NCBI GenBank assembly: GCA_016217545.1
Contig: JACRHT010000012.1
Coordinates: 558,001 to 622,000 of the forward strand
Source of the DNA: Opitutia bacterium
GTDB lineage: Bacteria > Verrucomicrobiota > Verrucomicrobiia > Opitutales > Opitutaceae
Direction: 5' to 3'
Length of the DNA: 64,000 nucleotides
Positions 51,445-61,700 of the stretch are shown here, in pieces. Position numbers and translations under genes: made by a program. The number at the start of each line of letters is the position of its first letter. Position 1 is the stretch's first letter. The notes beneath the pieces are model-generated. The model saw nothing but the letters and a program-made list of their open reading frames with translations. It had not been told where the DNA came from and did no database searches.

Positions 51445-53016
51445 TCAGTGCGCGGGCGGCTCGCTGTAGTCGCGCACGGGGCGCTCGCCGGTGCGGTCGT
51501 AGAGCTGGATCCACTGCTTCAACGTCGCGACTTTGTCGGCGCGCAATTTGGCGAGGTCGTCGGCGGTGAAGCGCCAGACCCAGTTGCCGTCCATCGTGCC
51601 GGGGCGGTTGAAGGTCGCCTCGGCGCCGAGATCGAGCAGGTCCTGCATCGGGATCACGGCGAGGCGCGAGACGGTCGACAGCGTGGCGCGGATGATCGGC
51701 CAGGCGGACTTCGCGTTGCCGTTCAGCTGGAAATAGTCGGCGATTTTGCCCGCGTAAGGTTCGGCCAGCGACTCGAGCCAGCCGCGCGTGGTGACGTTGT
51801 CGTGCGTGCCGGTGTAGGCGACGCTGTCGGGCGGGTAGTAGTGCGGGAGGTTCGCGTTGTTGGCGTCGTGGCCGTAGGCGAACTGCACGATCTTCATGCC
51901 GGGCAGGCCCGCGCCGCGACGGAGCGCGACGACGCCGGGCCCGATGTAGCCGAGATCCTCGGCGATGATCTTCGCATCGGGCAGCGCCACGCGGATGGCG
52001 GCGAAAAACGCCGCGCCCGGGCCGGTGCGCCACTGGCCGGTGCGGGCGTCGGGTGCGTCGGCGGGGATTTCCCAGTAGGTGTCGAAGCCGCGGAAGTGAT
52101 CGAGGCGGATGATGTCGTAGAGTTCGAACGCGGCGCGCAGGCGATCGATCCACCACACGTAGCCGGTGCCGCGCAGGTATTCCCAATCGTAGAGCGGATT
52201 GCCCCAGAGCTGGCCGAGGGCGGAGAAGTAATCCGGCGGCACGCCGGCGACGACGGTGGGCTGGCCGTCCGCGTCGAGTTGGAAGACCTCGCGGTGCGCC
52301 CAGGTGTCGGCGCTGTCGAGTGCGACGAAGATCGGCACGTCGCCGATGATGCCGACACCGCGGCGGGCGGCGTAGCGGCGGAGGCGGTCCCATTGGCCGA
52401 AGAAGACGTATTGGTAGAACGCGTGGCGCTCGACCTCCTTCTTCACGGCGTCGGGGAACAGCGCGCGCAGCTGCGGCGTCCAGCGGCGCAGCTCGGTCGG
52501 CCACGTGGTCCACGCGCGGCCCTGGAAGTGCGACTTCAACGCCATGAAGTCCGCGAACGGTTCGAGCCAGCCGGCGTTGGCGGCGCGGAATTCCTTGAAT
52601 GAACCCATCGCGTCGATCTCGTCCTTGCCGCTGGCGAGGAAGCGGTCGCTCGCCTTCGCGAGCGCGGTCCAGAAGCGTTCGTAGAGCGCGCCGTAGAAAA
52701 CCTGGCTGGCGGGCAACGCGCGCAGCGGGACGAGTTCAGTGTCGGTGAGGAGGCCTTCCTCCTTCAGTTCGCCGAGGTCGATGAAGTAGGGATTGCCGGC
52801 GCGGCCGGAGAAGAGCTGGTAAGGCGAGTCGCCGAAGCCGGTCGGGCCGATGGGGCAGATTTGCCAGTAGCGGACGCCGGAATCGGCGAGGAAATCGACG
52901 AAGCTGCGGGCGCCGGCACCGAGGTTGCCGATGCCGTAATCGCCGGGGAGCGACGAGACGTGCGCGAGCACGCCGGCGGCGCGGATGTTGAGCCAGGAAT
53001 TCGGTGGCGCTTCCAT
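51445..53016 (-). CDS. malQ: 4-alpha-glucanotransferase (GH77, amylomaltase)
   Basis: A 523-residue cytoplasmic enzyme that disproportionates maltodextrins and frees glucose. GH77 signatures: nucleophile Asp306 in RLDHFRGF, acid Glu353 in IIAEDLG, and Asp406 in YTGTHDN. N-terminal motif RAAGVLAHVSSLPGDYGIGN is also typical. Length is normal for the bacterial amylomaltase. Only three bases separate it from the GH31 gene, so the two are co-translated. Confidence 0.96.
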   Translation of the reverse strand: MEAPPNSWLNIRAAGVLAHVSSLPGDYGIGNLGAGARSFVDFLADSGVRYWQICPIGPTGFGDSPYQLFSGRAGNPYFIDLGELKEEGLLTDTELVPLRALPASQVFYGALYERFWTALAKASDRFLASGKDEIDAMGSFKEFRAANAGWLEPFADFMALKSHFQGRAWTTWPTELRRWTPQLRALFPDAVKKEVERHAFYQYVFFGQWDRLRRYAARRGVGIIGDVPIFVALDSADTWAHREVFQLDADGQPTVVAGVPPDYFSALGQLWGNPLYDWEYLRGTGYVWWIDRLRAAFELYDIIRLDHFRGFDTYWEIPADAPDARTGQWRTGPGAAFFAAIRVALPDAKIIAEDLGYIGPGVVALRRGAGLPGMKIVQFAYGHDANNANLPHYYPPDSVAYTGTHDNVTTRGWLESLAEPYAGKIADYFQLNGNAKSAWPIIRATLSTVSRLAVIPMQDLLDLGAEATFNRPGTMDGNWVWRFTADDLAKLRADKVATLKQWIQLYDRTGERPVRDYSEPPAH

Positions 53017-53019
53017 GTT

Positions 53020-55449
53020 TCAGCGGAATTCAACGACCCGGGCTTTGCCGGTGTCGGGGAGGCGGAGGGAGACGGAGTCGTTCGCGCCGCGCGACCACGC
53101 GTCGGCCGGCAGGGCGCTGCCGTCGACGAACACGGCGTTCGCCGTGACGCCGTGGACGACCACTTCGAACTCGCGTGCGGCCGGCTGGAACGCGCCTTCG
53201 GCGCTGAGCGTGAGCTTGCGGTTGGCGAAGGTGAGCGTGGTGCGGCGCAGCGCGCCTTTTTGGTAGGCGGGGGAAAGGCCGTCGTCCTCATAGAGCGAGC
53301 CGGCGGCGCCGCCCTGCGCGTCGGGATAGACGTCGAAGCGGAGCGGGTTCCAGGGCTTCTCGCCGGTGTGGCTCATCGCGATGGTCGACGGGACGATCGA
53401 GCCGCCGCGGACGTAGAGCGGGAGGTGGTCGAGCGGCACGGCGACGCTGCGCATCTGGCCGCCGGGGACGAGCGCGCCGGTCCAGTAGTCGAACCAGGTG
53501 CCGGCGGGGAAGTAGACTTCGCGTTCGCGTTGGGCGGCGCGGGTGACGGGCGCGGCAAGGAGGGCGTCGCCGACCATGAATTGGTCGTCGATCGTCGCGG
53601 TGTTTTCGTCGGCTTGGAAATTCAGCACGAGCGGGCGGAAGAGCGGCACGCCGGTGCGCGAGGCTTCTTCCATCGTGGTGTAGATGAAGGGCAGGAGCGC
53701 GTAGCGGAGCTTGATGAACTTCCGCGCGATGTCCTCGTAGTAGCGGCCGAAGCGCCACGGCTCCTTGTCGTAGCTGTCGATCGCGGTGTGGTTGCGGAAG
53801 AACGGCGAGAAGGCGGCGATCTGGTAGGAGCGGGCGAGGAGTTCGCCGTCGCCGCGGCCGATGAATCCCGGGATGTCGGCGCCGATGAAGGGCTCACCGC
53901 TGAGACCGAGCGAGGCGAACATCGGGACGTTGAGCGAGAGGGAGGCGAAGGTGGCGTTGTTGTCGCCGGTCCACTTCACGGCGTAGCGCTGGATGCCGGC
54001 GTAGCCGGCGCGCGTGATGACGAAAGGGCGCTCGTTGGGCTTGAGGCGTTGGAGGCCTTCGTAGGTCGCGCGGGTCATGTTCAGCGCGAAGGTGTTTCGC
54101 ATGCCGTTGTAGGGCGTCTGCTGGCCGAGGTCGTCGAAGCGGATGTTTTCGTGGAGCTTGCCGGACGGGTCGCGGAAGTCGGCGGGCTCGTTCATGTCGG
54201 TCCAGATGCCCGCGACGCCGGCGTCGACGAGCGTGCGGTGCCAATCGCCCCACCAGCGGCGGGCGGCTTCCTTGGTGTAGTCGACGAAGACGGATTTGCC
54301 GGGCCAGACTTCGCCGACGTAGACGGAGCCGTCGGTCTGTTTGAGGAAGAAGTCGTTTTTCAGGCCTTCGTCGTAGGGCGCGTAGCCGCCTTCGGGCTGA
54401 TATTTCACGCCGGGGTCGACGATGGTGACGAGGCGGATGCCTTGGGCTGCGAGGCGGCGGGAGAGGGCGACGGGGTCGGGGAAGCGCGACTTGTCCCACG
54501 TGAAGACGCGGTAGCCGTCCATGTAGTGGATGTCCAAGTGCAGCACGTCGAGCGGGAGGTCGTGCGCGCGGTATTGGTCGGCGATGTGTTCGACGAGCTT
54601 GTCGGGATAGTAGCTGTAGCGGCTTTGCTGGTGACCGAGCGACCAGAGCGGCGGGAGCGGCATGCGGCCGGTGAGCTCGGTGTAGCGGGAGACGACTTTC
54701 TTCAGGGATGGGCCGGCGAAGAAATAGTAGTTCAGCTCGCCGCCATCGGCGGTGTAGTTGGCGGATTCCTGGGTGAGGTGGCCGAACTCGAAGGTGGAGC
54801 GCCAGGAGTTGTCGTAGAAGAGGCCGTAGGCGACGCCGGCTTCGAGGCCGACGTAGAACGGGATGCTCTGGTAAATCGGGTCGGTGCCTTCTACGTAGCC
54901 GGGCGTGTCGGAGGTCCACATGACGAACTTGCCGCGGCGGCGGTCGAGGCGGGCGGCTTTTTCGCCGAGGCCGTAGAAATGCTCCTCGTAGCCGAGTTTC
55001 TTGGCGGCGCCGACGGCGCCGGTCTTCGGGTCGCGGCCCATGGGGCGGGCGTCGGCGTTGAGGACGCGGCCGGTGGCGGCGTCGCGGAATTCGATGAGGA
55101 GCGGGTCGCGCATGATGACGACCTTCAGCTCGGCGGTCGCGAGCGTGACGGCGGCGGCATCCTCGGAAAACTGGAAGGGGACGGCGGGCCAGTCGGTCTT
55201 GGCGACGGCCCAGGAGTGGTCGAGCGCGGGCTTTTGCCCGGCGAAAAGGGTGCGCACGCGGACGAGGTCCGGGGCGAGGAGACTCACGGCGACGGTGGAG
55301 CCGTCGGCGGCGGTGAGTTGGACGCCTTGCGCGGTGCGGGTGGTCGACGCGACGGCCGCAATGGGTTGCAGCGAGGAAAAGTCAGCGGCGAGGATCGCGG
55401 TATGGCTGGCGATGAGCGAACTAGCGAGGGCGCACACGAGAAGACGCAC
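53020..55449 (-). CDS. GH31 alpha-glucosidase, exported
   Basis: A 809-residue enzyme with a signal peptide (MRLLVCALASSLIASHTAILA). The nucleophile is Asp418 in GIWTDMNEPADF and the acid/base Asp496 in VKWTGDNNAT, both GH31 hallmarks. The N-terminal galactose-mutarotase-like domain (GEKAARLDRRRGKFVMWTSD) and C-terminal beta domains are present. In this locus it should release glucose from maltodextrins in the periplasm. It lies between the TonB receptor and GH77 genes; a 12-bp-stem hairpin precedes it. Confidence 0.94.
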   Translation of the reverse strand: MRLLVCALASSLIASHTAILAADFSSLQPIAAVASTTRTAQGVQLTAADGSTVAVSLLAPDLVRVRTLFAGQKPALDHSWAVAKTDWPAVPFQFSEDAAAVTLATAELKVVIMRDPLLIEFRDAATGRVLNADARPMGRDPKTGAVGAAKKLGYEEHFYGLGEKAARLDRRRGKFVMWTSDTPGYVEGTDPIYQSIPFYVGLEAGVAYGLFYDNSWRSTFEFGHLTQESANYTADGGELNYYFFAGPSLKKVVSRYTELTGRMPLPPLWSLGHQQSRYSYYPDKLVEHIADQYRAHDLPLDVLHLDIHYMDGYRVFTWDKSRFPDPVALSRRLAAQGIRLVTIVDPGVKYQPEGGYAPYDEGLKNDFFLKQTDGSVYVGEVWPGKSVFVDYTKEAARRWWGDWHRTLVDAGVAGIWTDMNEPADFRDPSGKLHENIRFDDLGQQTPYNGMRNTFALNMTRATYEGLQRLKPNERPFVITRAGYAGIQRYAVKWTGDNNATFASLSLNVPMFASLGLSGEPFIGADIPGFIGRGDGELLARSYQIAAFSPFFRNHTAIDSYDKEPWRFGRYYEDIARKFIKLRYALLPFIYTTMEEASRTGVPLFRPLVLNFQADENTATIDDQFMVGDALLAAPVTRAAQREREVYFPAGTWFDYWTGALVPGGQMRSVAVPLDHLPLYVRGGSIVPSTIAMSHTGEKPWNPLRFDVYPDAQGGAAGSLYEDDGLSPAYQKGALRRTTLTFANRKLTLSAEGAFQPAAREFEVVVHGVTANAVFVDGSALPADAWSRGANDSVSLRLPDTGKARVVEFR

Positions 55450-55484
55450 GGCGAGACAGGGGTTGAGGGAGACGGCGGAGATGA

Positions 55485-55515
55485 CGCGGCCACCAGCTTA
55501 GAACTGGTGGCCGCG
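55485..55515. repeat. Intercistronic hairpin between TonB receptor and GH31 genes
   Basis: CGCGGCCACCAG (55485-55496) pairs perfectly with 55504-55515 over a seven-base loop. On the minus strand no U run follows, so it is more likely an attenuating or RNA-stabilising hairpin than a terminator. It lies 32 bases after the receptor stop. Confidence 0.65.
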
Positions 55516-55547
55516 CGGAAACAAACGGGGACTCAGGGTCCCGGGAA

Positions 55548-58319
55548 TCAGAACTTGTAGGACGCGCCGACCGAGTAGGAAGCGCCGTATTTCTGATAGT
55601 TAATCACCTTGCGCGGGTCGTTGTTGTCGTAGGTGACCAGCGGCTCGTTGTTCAGGTTGTAGGCCTGGGCGAGCAGGGTGAGGTTCTTGAGCGGGCCAGT
55701 CTGGAACGTGTAGCTGACTTGGGCGTCGATGGTCTTTTCCGGCTGGGCGACGGAGAAGCCGCCGTTCGGGTTGACGTCACCACCGCGGCTCGGGGGTCCG
55801 AACGTGGTGATGTATTGGCGGTTCGAGGAACGATACTTCTCGCTCAGGCGGGCGGAGAAGCCGTGGCGCTCGTAGTAGACCGTGAACGTGGCGACCTTGC
55901 GCGAATAGCCGGAGATCGGCATGTCGGGACCGGTGGGGCCGAAGGGCTTGACCTTCGAGTCGGTGTAGGCGCCGTTGGCCCAGATGCCGAAGCCCTTGAT
56001 CTCCTTGAAGAACAATTCGCTGGGGAGCGAGACGGTGGCCTCGACGCCGCGGAGCGAGCCGCCCGTGCCGTTGACCGGCTGGGAGATGATGCCCTTGCGG
56101 AGAACGGGTTCCGGACCGGATTTCACCGGGTAGCCGGTGAAGTCGGCAATGGACATCTGCTCGTAGATGTAATTCGTCAGCTTCTTGTTGAAGCCGGCGA
56201 TGGCGATGTAGCCCTTGTTGTCGGCGAAGTAGCGTTCGATCGAGACGTCGATCGAGTTGGCCGCCCAGGGCTTGAGGGCCGGGTTGCCGCCGCCGCCGCT
56301 CCACGGGCTGTTGGTCGAGGAGGACGCGAAGGTCGGGTCGTAGCCCCAGGTGCGGGAGGCGCGCATATCATACATGCGCGGACGGGCATATTGGCGGGCG
56401 ACGCTGAAACGGACGAGGGTGCTCTCGGCGACCTTGAAGTTAAGGGCCGCGTTCGGGGCAGCCTGGTTGTAGGTCGCACCGGCGGAGACGGCGTTCAAGC
56501 TGCTGCCGCTGGCGGAGAAGCCCTTCGACTTTTGGTCGGTGTGGATGCCGCGGACACCGATGTTGCCGGTGACCGGGATGCCGCCCCAGTTCGTCTCGAG
56601 GTTCAGCTGGACGTAGGCCTGCGTGATCTTCTCGTCGACGTCGTAGCGGTTGGCGACGATGCCGGTGTCGTTGTTGGCGGTGAAGCCGTAGATGTTGCTG
56701 TTGAGCGCGGCGAGCGGGTCGAAGGCATAGATCGAACCGAGGCCGAGGAAGCCCATGTCGGTGGTGCCGATCTTGGCCGGGAGCGGCATGGTGACCTGAC
56801 CGTTCGGCGTGTTGATGTAGCCGGAGGGGCCTTCACCTTCGCGCTTGTAGCGGTCGGAGTAGAAGGCGCCGACTTCGACGTCCTTGAAGACGGCCGGGAG
56901 GGAGTGCTTGGTGGAGGCCTTGATCTGGCCGAGTTCGTCCTTGGACTTGAAGTATTTCAGGTAGCCATACATGCCGCCGCCGGGGAGGGAATCCGGGCCC
57001 CAGCCTTGCGGGTCGGAGAGCTTGAGGATGCTGCCGTCAGCGTAGTTCTTGGTCGGGGTGATCGTCGGGATGCCACCGGGGACGAGCTTGACCGTGACGG
57101 AATCAGCCGTGGTGAACGGCGTGCCGCGCTGGCTGAGGCCGGCGTAGGTCTCGAGGTTTTGGTCGGTGCGGGTGATCTTGGAGTAACCACCGTCGATCTC
57201 GATCGGCCACTCGGACTTCTCGTTGATCTTGATGTTGGCGCCGATGGCGAGCGGGGAAGCGTCGCGCACGAACACGTCGTTGCGGATGATCGGCATGACG
57301 TTGGTGAGGGTGGCGTTCGTGATGAGGCCATTGGACACCGTGTAGCCGGACTGCAGGGAGGCGGAGCTCCAGAAGGCCAGCGGAATTTCCATGCCGCGGA
57401 GGAGCTGCTTTTCCTGGAAGTCGGATTTGAAGAGGTCGAACTTCGCATGGAAGTTCTCGTTGGGCTTGAACTCCAGCACGAGCATCATGCTCTTGCGGTC
57501 CAGAATCGAATTGCGGACATAGGACTTCGTGCCGCCGAGAGCGAACGCTCCGTTCGAATCGGTCGGATAGCCCCACGCCTGGAATTGCTGACCGGCCCAG
57601 GGCGTCTTCGAGTAGGTGACACCGAGACCGATGCCGACCTTGCCGTCCGCCAGCTGGTCAATGTAGGTCAGGCCGAAACGCTCGCCCTTGGCGCTGATGC
57701 CGGGGGTGAGCTGGCCGAGCTGATTCCATTGATAGTAGCCGTTCATGTTGACCTGACGCTTGCCCTTCGAGAGGGGGTTGTAGGTCTGCATGTCGATCGT
57801 GCCGCCGATGCCGGCGCTGGTGAGGCGCGCTTCCGGCGTCTTATAGACCACGACGCCGTCGAAGAGCTCGGCCGGGTATTGGTCGAACTCGAGGGCGCGA
57901 TTCAAATTGGTCGAGACCTGCTCGCGACCGCCGAGCGTGCCGACGGTGAAGTCGGCGGCGAGACCGCGGAGGCTGATCTGCTGGCTGCGTCCGTTGGTGC
58001 GCTGCGCCGCGAGGCCGGGCAGACGGGTGAGGGCGTCGGCGATGGAGACGTCCGGCAACTTGCCGAGGTCTTCCGGCGCGATCACTTCCGTGATGCTGAC
58101 GGCGCTCTGCTTCTTGTCCGCAGCGGCAGCGAGCGATCCGCTGAAGCCCGCACGGACTTGATAAGCGTCGAGGACGACGACGTCGTCCTTCTTCTTTTCT
58201 TCTTCAGTGGCAGCGGCCGCTTGCGCGTAAGCCGACAAGGCCGTCTGCGAGAGCAGCAGGCCGGCGACCAGACCTCGATAGAGGAACCGGCGCGATTTCT
58301 GATGGTTGTGGGTGTGCAT
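55548..58319 (-). CDS. TonB-dependent outer-membrane receptor, alpha-glucan locus
   Basis: A 923-residue receptor. A signal peptide with basic start (MHTHNHQKSRRFLYRGLVAGLLLSQTALSAYAQA) is followed by a possible TonB box (VVVLDAYQVRAG), the plug (ITEVIAPEDLGKLPDVSIADALTRLPGLAAQRTNGRSQQISLRGL) and a barrel ending in SVGASYKF. It has the style of Caulobacter-type maltodextrin receptors (MalA). Start at 58319; the in-frame ATG at 58523 is upstream of a region with no protein-like pattern. It heads the GH31-GH77-MFS-GH13 unit. Confidence 0.92.
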   Translation of the reverse strand: MHTHNHQKSRRFLYRGLVAGLLLSQTALSAYAQAAAATEEEKKKDDVVVLDAYQVRAGFSGSLAAAADKKQSAVSITEVIAPEDLGKLPDVSIADALTRLPGLAAQRTNGRSQQISLRGLAADFTVGTLGGREQVSTNLNRALEFDQYPAELFDGVVVYKTPEARLTSAGIGGTIDMQTYNPLSKGKRQVNMNGYYQWNQLGQLTPGISAKGERFGLTYIDQLADGKVGIGLGVTYSKTPWAGQQFQAWGYPTDSNGAFALGGTKSYVRNSILDRKSMMLVLEFKPNENFHAKFDLFKSDFQEKQLLRGMEIPLAFWSSASLQSGYTVSNGLITNATLTNVMPIIRNDVFVRDASPLAIGANIKINEKSEWPIEIDGGYSKITRTDQNLETYAGLSQRGTPFTTADSVTVKLVPGGIPTITPTKNYADGSILKLSDPQGWGPDSLPGGGMYGYLKYFKSKDELGQIKASTKHSLPAVFKDVEVGAFYSDRYKREGEGPSGYINTPNGQVTMPLPAKIGTTDMGFLGLGSIYAFDPLAALNSNIYGFTANNDTGIVANRYDVDEKITQAYVQLNLETNWGGIPVTGNIGVRGIHTDQKSKGFSASGSSLNAVSAGATYNQAAPNAALNFKVAESTLVRFSVARQYARPRMYDMRASRTWGYDPTFASSSTNSPWSGGGGNPALKPWAANSIDVSIERYFADNKGYIAIAGFNKKLTNYIYEQMSIADFTGYPVKSGPEPVLRKGIISQPVNGTGGSLRGVEATVSLPSELFFKEIKGFGIWANGAYTDSKVKPFGPTGPDMPISGYSRKVATFTVYYERHGFSARLSEKYRSSNRQYITTFGPPSRGGDVNPNGGFSVAQPEKTIDAQVSYTFQTGPLKNLTLLAQAYNLNNEPLVTYDNNDPRKVINYQKYGASYSVGASYKF

Positions 58320-58700
58320 GGTGGGGGGATAAAAATCCGACAGCAACAAGGGTGGGGAGGGGTTAACAGCGAGAGGCGGACAGCAACCGCCTTTCTGGAT
58401 GCTGCGACAAAACTCCGGTTCGCCGCCGCTCGCGACTGGGTTTCGCCGCAGAAAACCGAGATGGTTCGGACAACTCTTAGGTGACGGCCAGACCGGCCGC
58501 CGACCAGCCTCGCACAGGAGCACGCGGCCATTTCCCCTCTGAAAACCGCCCGGACGGCCACGACGAGACCCGGCGGGAGCCCTGCACCACCGCGGTTAGC
58601 CCGACCTCGTTTTCCTAAGATTTTTCCCGGCCTTGGAAGTCTTCTCGCGCCCGCGTCGTTTGACGCCCCCACCGGCCTGCGCGACCTTGCAGGCCTCCCC
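58320..58700. other. Divergent promoter region, TonB receptor / amylase-esterase
   Basis: No gene in these 381 bases. It must hold promoters for both directions. I found no convincing operator palindrome, and the composition is GC-rich. An AraC-type regulator site would not be recognisable by eye. Confidence 0.6.
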
Positions 58701-61700
58701 ATGACGTCCCACCCCCCGTTCCGTCCGTGGCGCGCGTGCGCCATGCTGTGGTTGCTCTTGGTTGCCGTCGTCGCCACGGCCCAAACCGTCGCTCCGATCG
58801 TCGTGCCGCGCTTCACCCATCCCGGTGCCGGCCAGACGATCTACATCCTGATGCCCGACCGCTTCGCCAACGGCAACCCGGCCAACGACACCGGCGGCAT
58901 CCCCGGCGGCCCCGAGGAGCACGGCTACGATCCGACCCGCACCGGCTATTTCCAAGGCGGCGACTTCCCCGGCCTCATCGGCAAGCTCGACTACATCGCC
59001 GGTCTCAACGTCACCACGATCTGGACGACGCCTCCCTTCAAAAACAACCCCGTCCAATCCGGCTCCGCCGGCTACCACGGCTACTGGATCAACGACTTCC
59101 TCAACGTCGACCCCCACTTCGGCACCAACGACGACTACCGCACCTTCGTCTCGCAGGCCCACGCGCGCGGCCTCCGCGTCTACCTCGACATCGTCGTCAA
59201 CCACACCGGCGACGTCATCACCAACGCCGAAAACAAGTTCTCCTACATCGACACGAAGACCGCCCCCACGCGCGACGCCTCCGGCCAACCCTTCGACGAA
59301 CGCGCTGCCGCCTACAACGGCCTTCCGCCTTCGCCCTCCGGGCTACGGCGAGACGACGCGAATCCCGCCGAAGCCTCGGCGAAGGCGGAGTTCCCCGCGC
59401 TCGACGCGAAAACCTCCTTCGCCCGCCCGCCCGTGCTCCCGCCCGGCAAGGAACACCTCAAAAACCCCGAGTGGCTCAACGACGTCACGCTCTACCACAA
59501 CCGCGGCAACTCCACCTTCGCCGGCGAGAGCGCCGGCCGCGGCGACTTCGGCGGCCTCGACGACGTCATGACCGAGCACCCGCGCGTCGTCCGCGGCTTC
59601 ATCGACGTCTTCGGCCACTGGCTCGAGCAAGGCGTGGACGGCTTCCGCATCGACACCATGCGCCACGTCAACGCCGCCTTCTGGCAGGCCTTCAACCCCG
59701 CGCTCCGCGCCAAGGCCCGCGCGCTCGGCCGCCCCGACTTCCTCCAATTCGGCGAAGTCATGCAGGAAGCCATCGACGTCGCGCACCTCGCCGAGTTCTC
59801 CACCAACACCATGGCCGCCGACGCCACGACCGATTTCTCGTTCGCCGGCGCCGCCCGCAAATTCATCTCCCAAGGCGCCCCCGCCGCCGGCCTCGCGGAC
59901 TTCTTCGCCCGCGACGACTACTACACCGACCACGACAGCAACGTCCACTCGTCGGTCACGCTCCTCGGCAACTACGACATCGCCCGCTGGGGCTACTTCC
60001 TCTCGCAGGACAACCCCGGCACCTCGCTCGACCAACTCGCCGACCTCGCCCGCCTCGGCCACGGCCTGATGTATTTCGTCCGCGGCATGCCCGTCCTCCA
60101 CTACGGCGACGAACAAGGCATGATCGGCGCCGGCGGCTGGGATCAACAAGCCCGCGAAACGATGTTCCCCTCGCGCGTCCCCGCCTACGTCAACGCCAAG
60201 CTCCTCGCCACCACCCGCACCGGCGCCGACGACAAGTTCGACCCCACGCACCCGTTCTACCGCCTCTTCGCCCAACTCGGCCAACTCCGCCGCGACCACC
60301 GCGCCCTCCGCACCGGCGCCATGATCGTGCGCCCCACCGCCGAGCCGGCGCTCTTTGCCTTCTCGCGCGTCGAGCGCAGTGAACGCATCGAATACCTCGC
60401 CGCCTTCAACGCCTCCCGCACCACGCCGCTCACCGTCACTGTGCCCACAAGCCAGCCCGCCGGCGCGAAATTCACTGCGGTCTTCGACTCCACCTCGGGT
60501 AGCCCGCAATCAGGTAGCCCGCGACCTCCGGGCGCGGGTGCTCCCGCCACTCAGGAAAAAGCCTCGAACTCTGCCTCCATCAACCCGCGCTCGGAGATCG
60601 CGGGCTACCCATCGACACCGCTCGCCGCCGACGCAACCGGCGCCGTGCGCGTCACGCTCGCCCCGCTCCAATTCGCCCTGTGGCGCGCCGACCGCCCCCT
60701 CGCCGCACCCGCCACCGCTCCGACCATCGCCCTCGTCACGCCCGCCAGCGGCACCGCGCTCACCTTCACCTCGCGCGAAAACGACGACCTCGTCTTCCCC
60801 AACCGCCGCGAAATCCGCGCCGAAGTCGGCACCACCGACGGCGTCGCCGAAGTGACCTTCGCCCTGACGCGTGCCTCGCGCCCCGGCCAAGTCGAACTGC
60901 TCGGCACCGACGACGCGCCGCCCTACCGCATTTTCTGGGCGCCGCCCGCCGACCTCGCACCGGACGAGAAACTCGAATTCACCGCCACCGTGAACGACCT
61001 GCGCGGCCACGTCGTCGCGACGAAAATCTCCGACCTCACCATCGCGCCCTCGAAGGGCCAGCCGATCCAATTCGGCATCGCCCACGCGCAAAGCCCGACC
61101 TTCACCGCCCAACCGCCCGCGCAACTCGCCGTCGACTTCGGCGCCGAGCTGAAACTCACCGCCGCCGCCACCGGCTCCGGCGATCTCGAATACCAGTGGT
61201 TCTGCAACGGAGAACTCATCCCCGGCGCCACCGCTGCGACCTACGTCGTGCCGCACGCCGTCACCGCGCACAGCGGCAGCTACCGCGTCGCCGTGCACAA
61301 CCTCGCCGGCACGACGCTCAGCGCCGAAACGCGCGTCACCGTCGGCACCGCCCGCCTCGTGCGCCACACCGCGTTTCCGTCGCGCCACGCGGATCCGCGC
61401 ACGATCGACGTCTGGCTCCCGCCCGGCTACGACGCGAACGCCACCGAGCGTTACCCGGTCATCTATTTCCACGACGGCCAGAATCTCTTCGACCCGCGCC
61501 TCGCCTACGGCGGCACGACATGGGGCATCGACGAGGCCATGCACCGCCTCATCGCGACCGGCAAGACGCGCGGCGCGATCATCGTCGGCCTCTGGAACAA
61601 CGGCCTCACCCGCTTCCCCGAATACATGCCGCGCAAAGCGGTCACGACCGCCGACCTCGGTTTCGGCGTCGGCAACCAGCGCATGCCCGCCGCGATGATC

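Noticed and set aside
52861-58484. Very long plus-strand ORFs opposite GH31 and the TonB receptor
   Set aside because: The minus strand carries catalytic motifs and signal peptides; the plus frames are antisense shadows.
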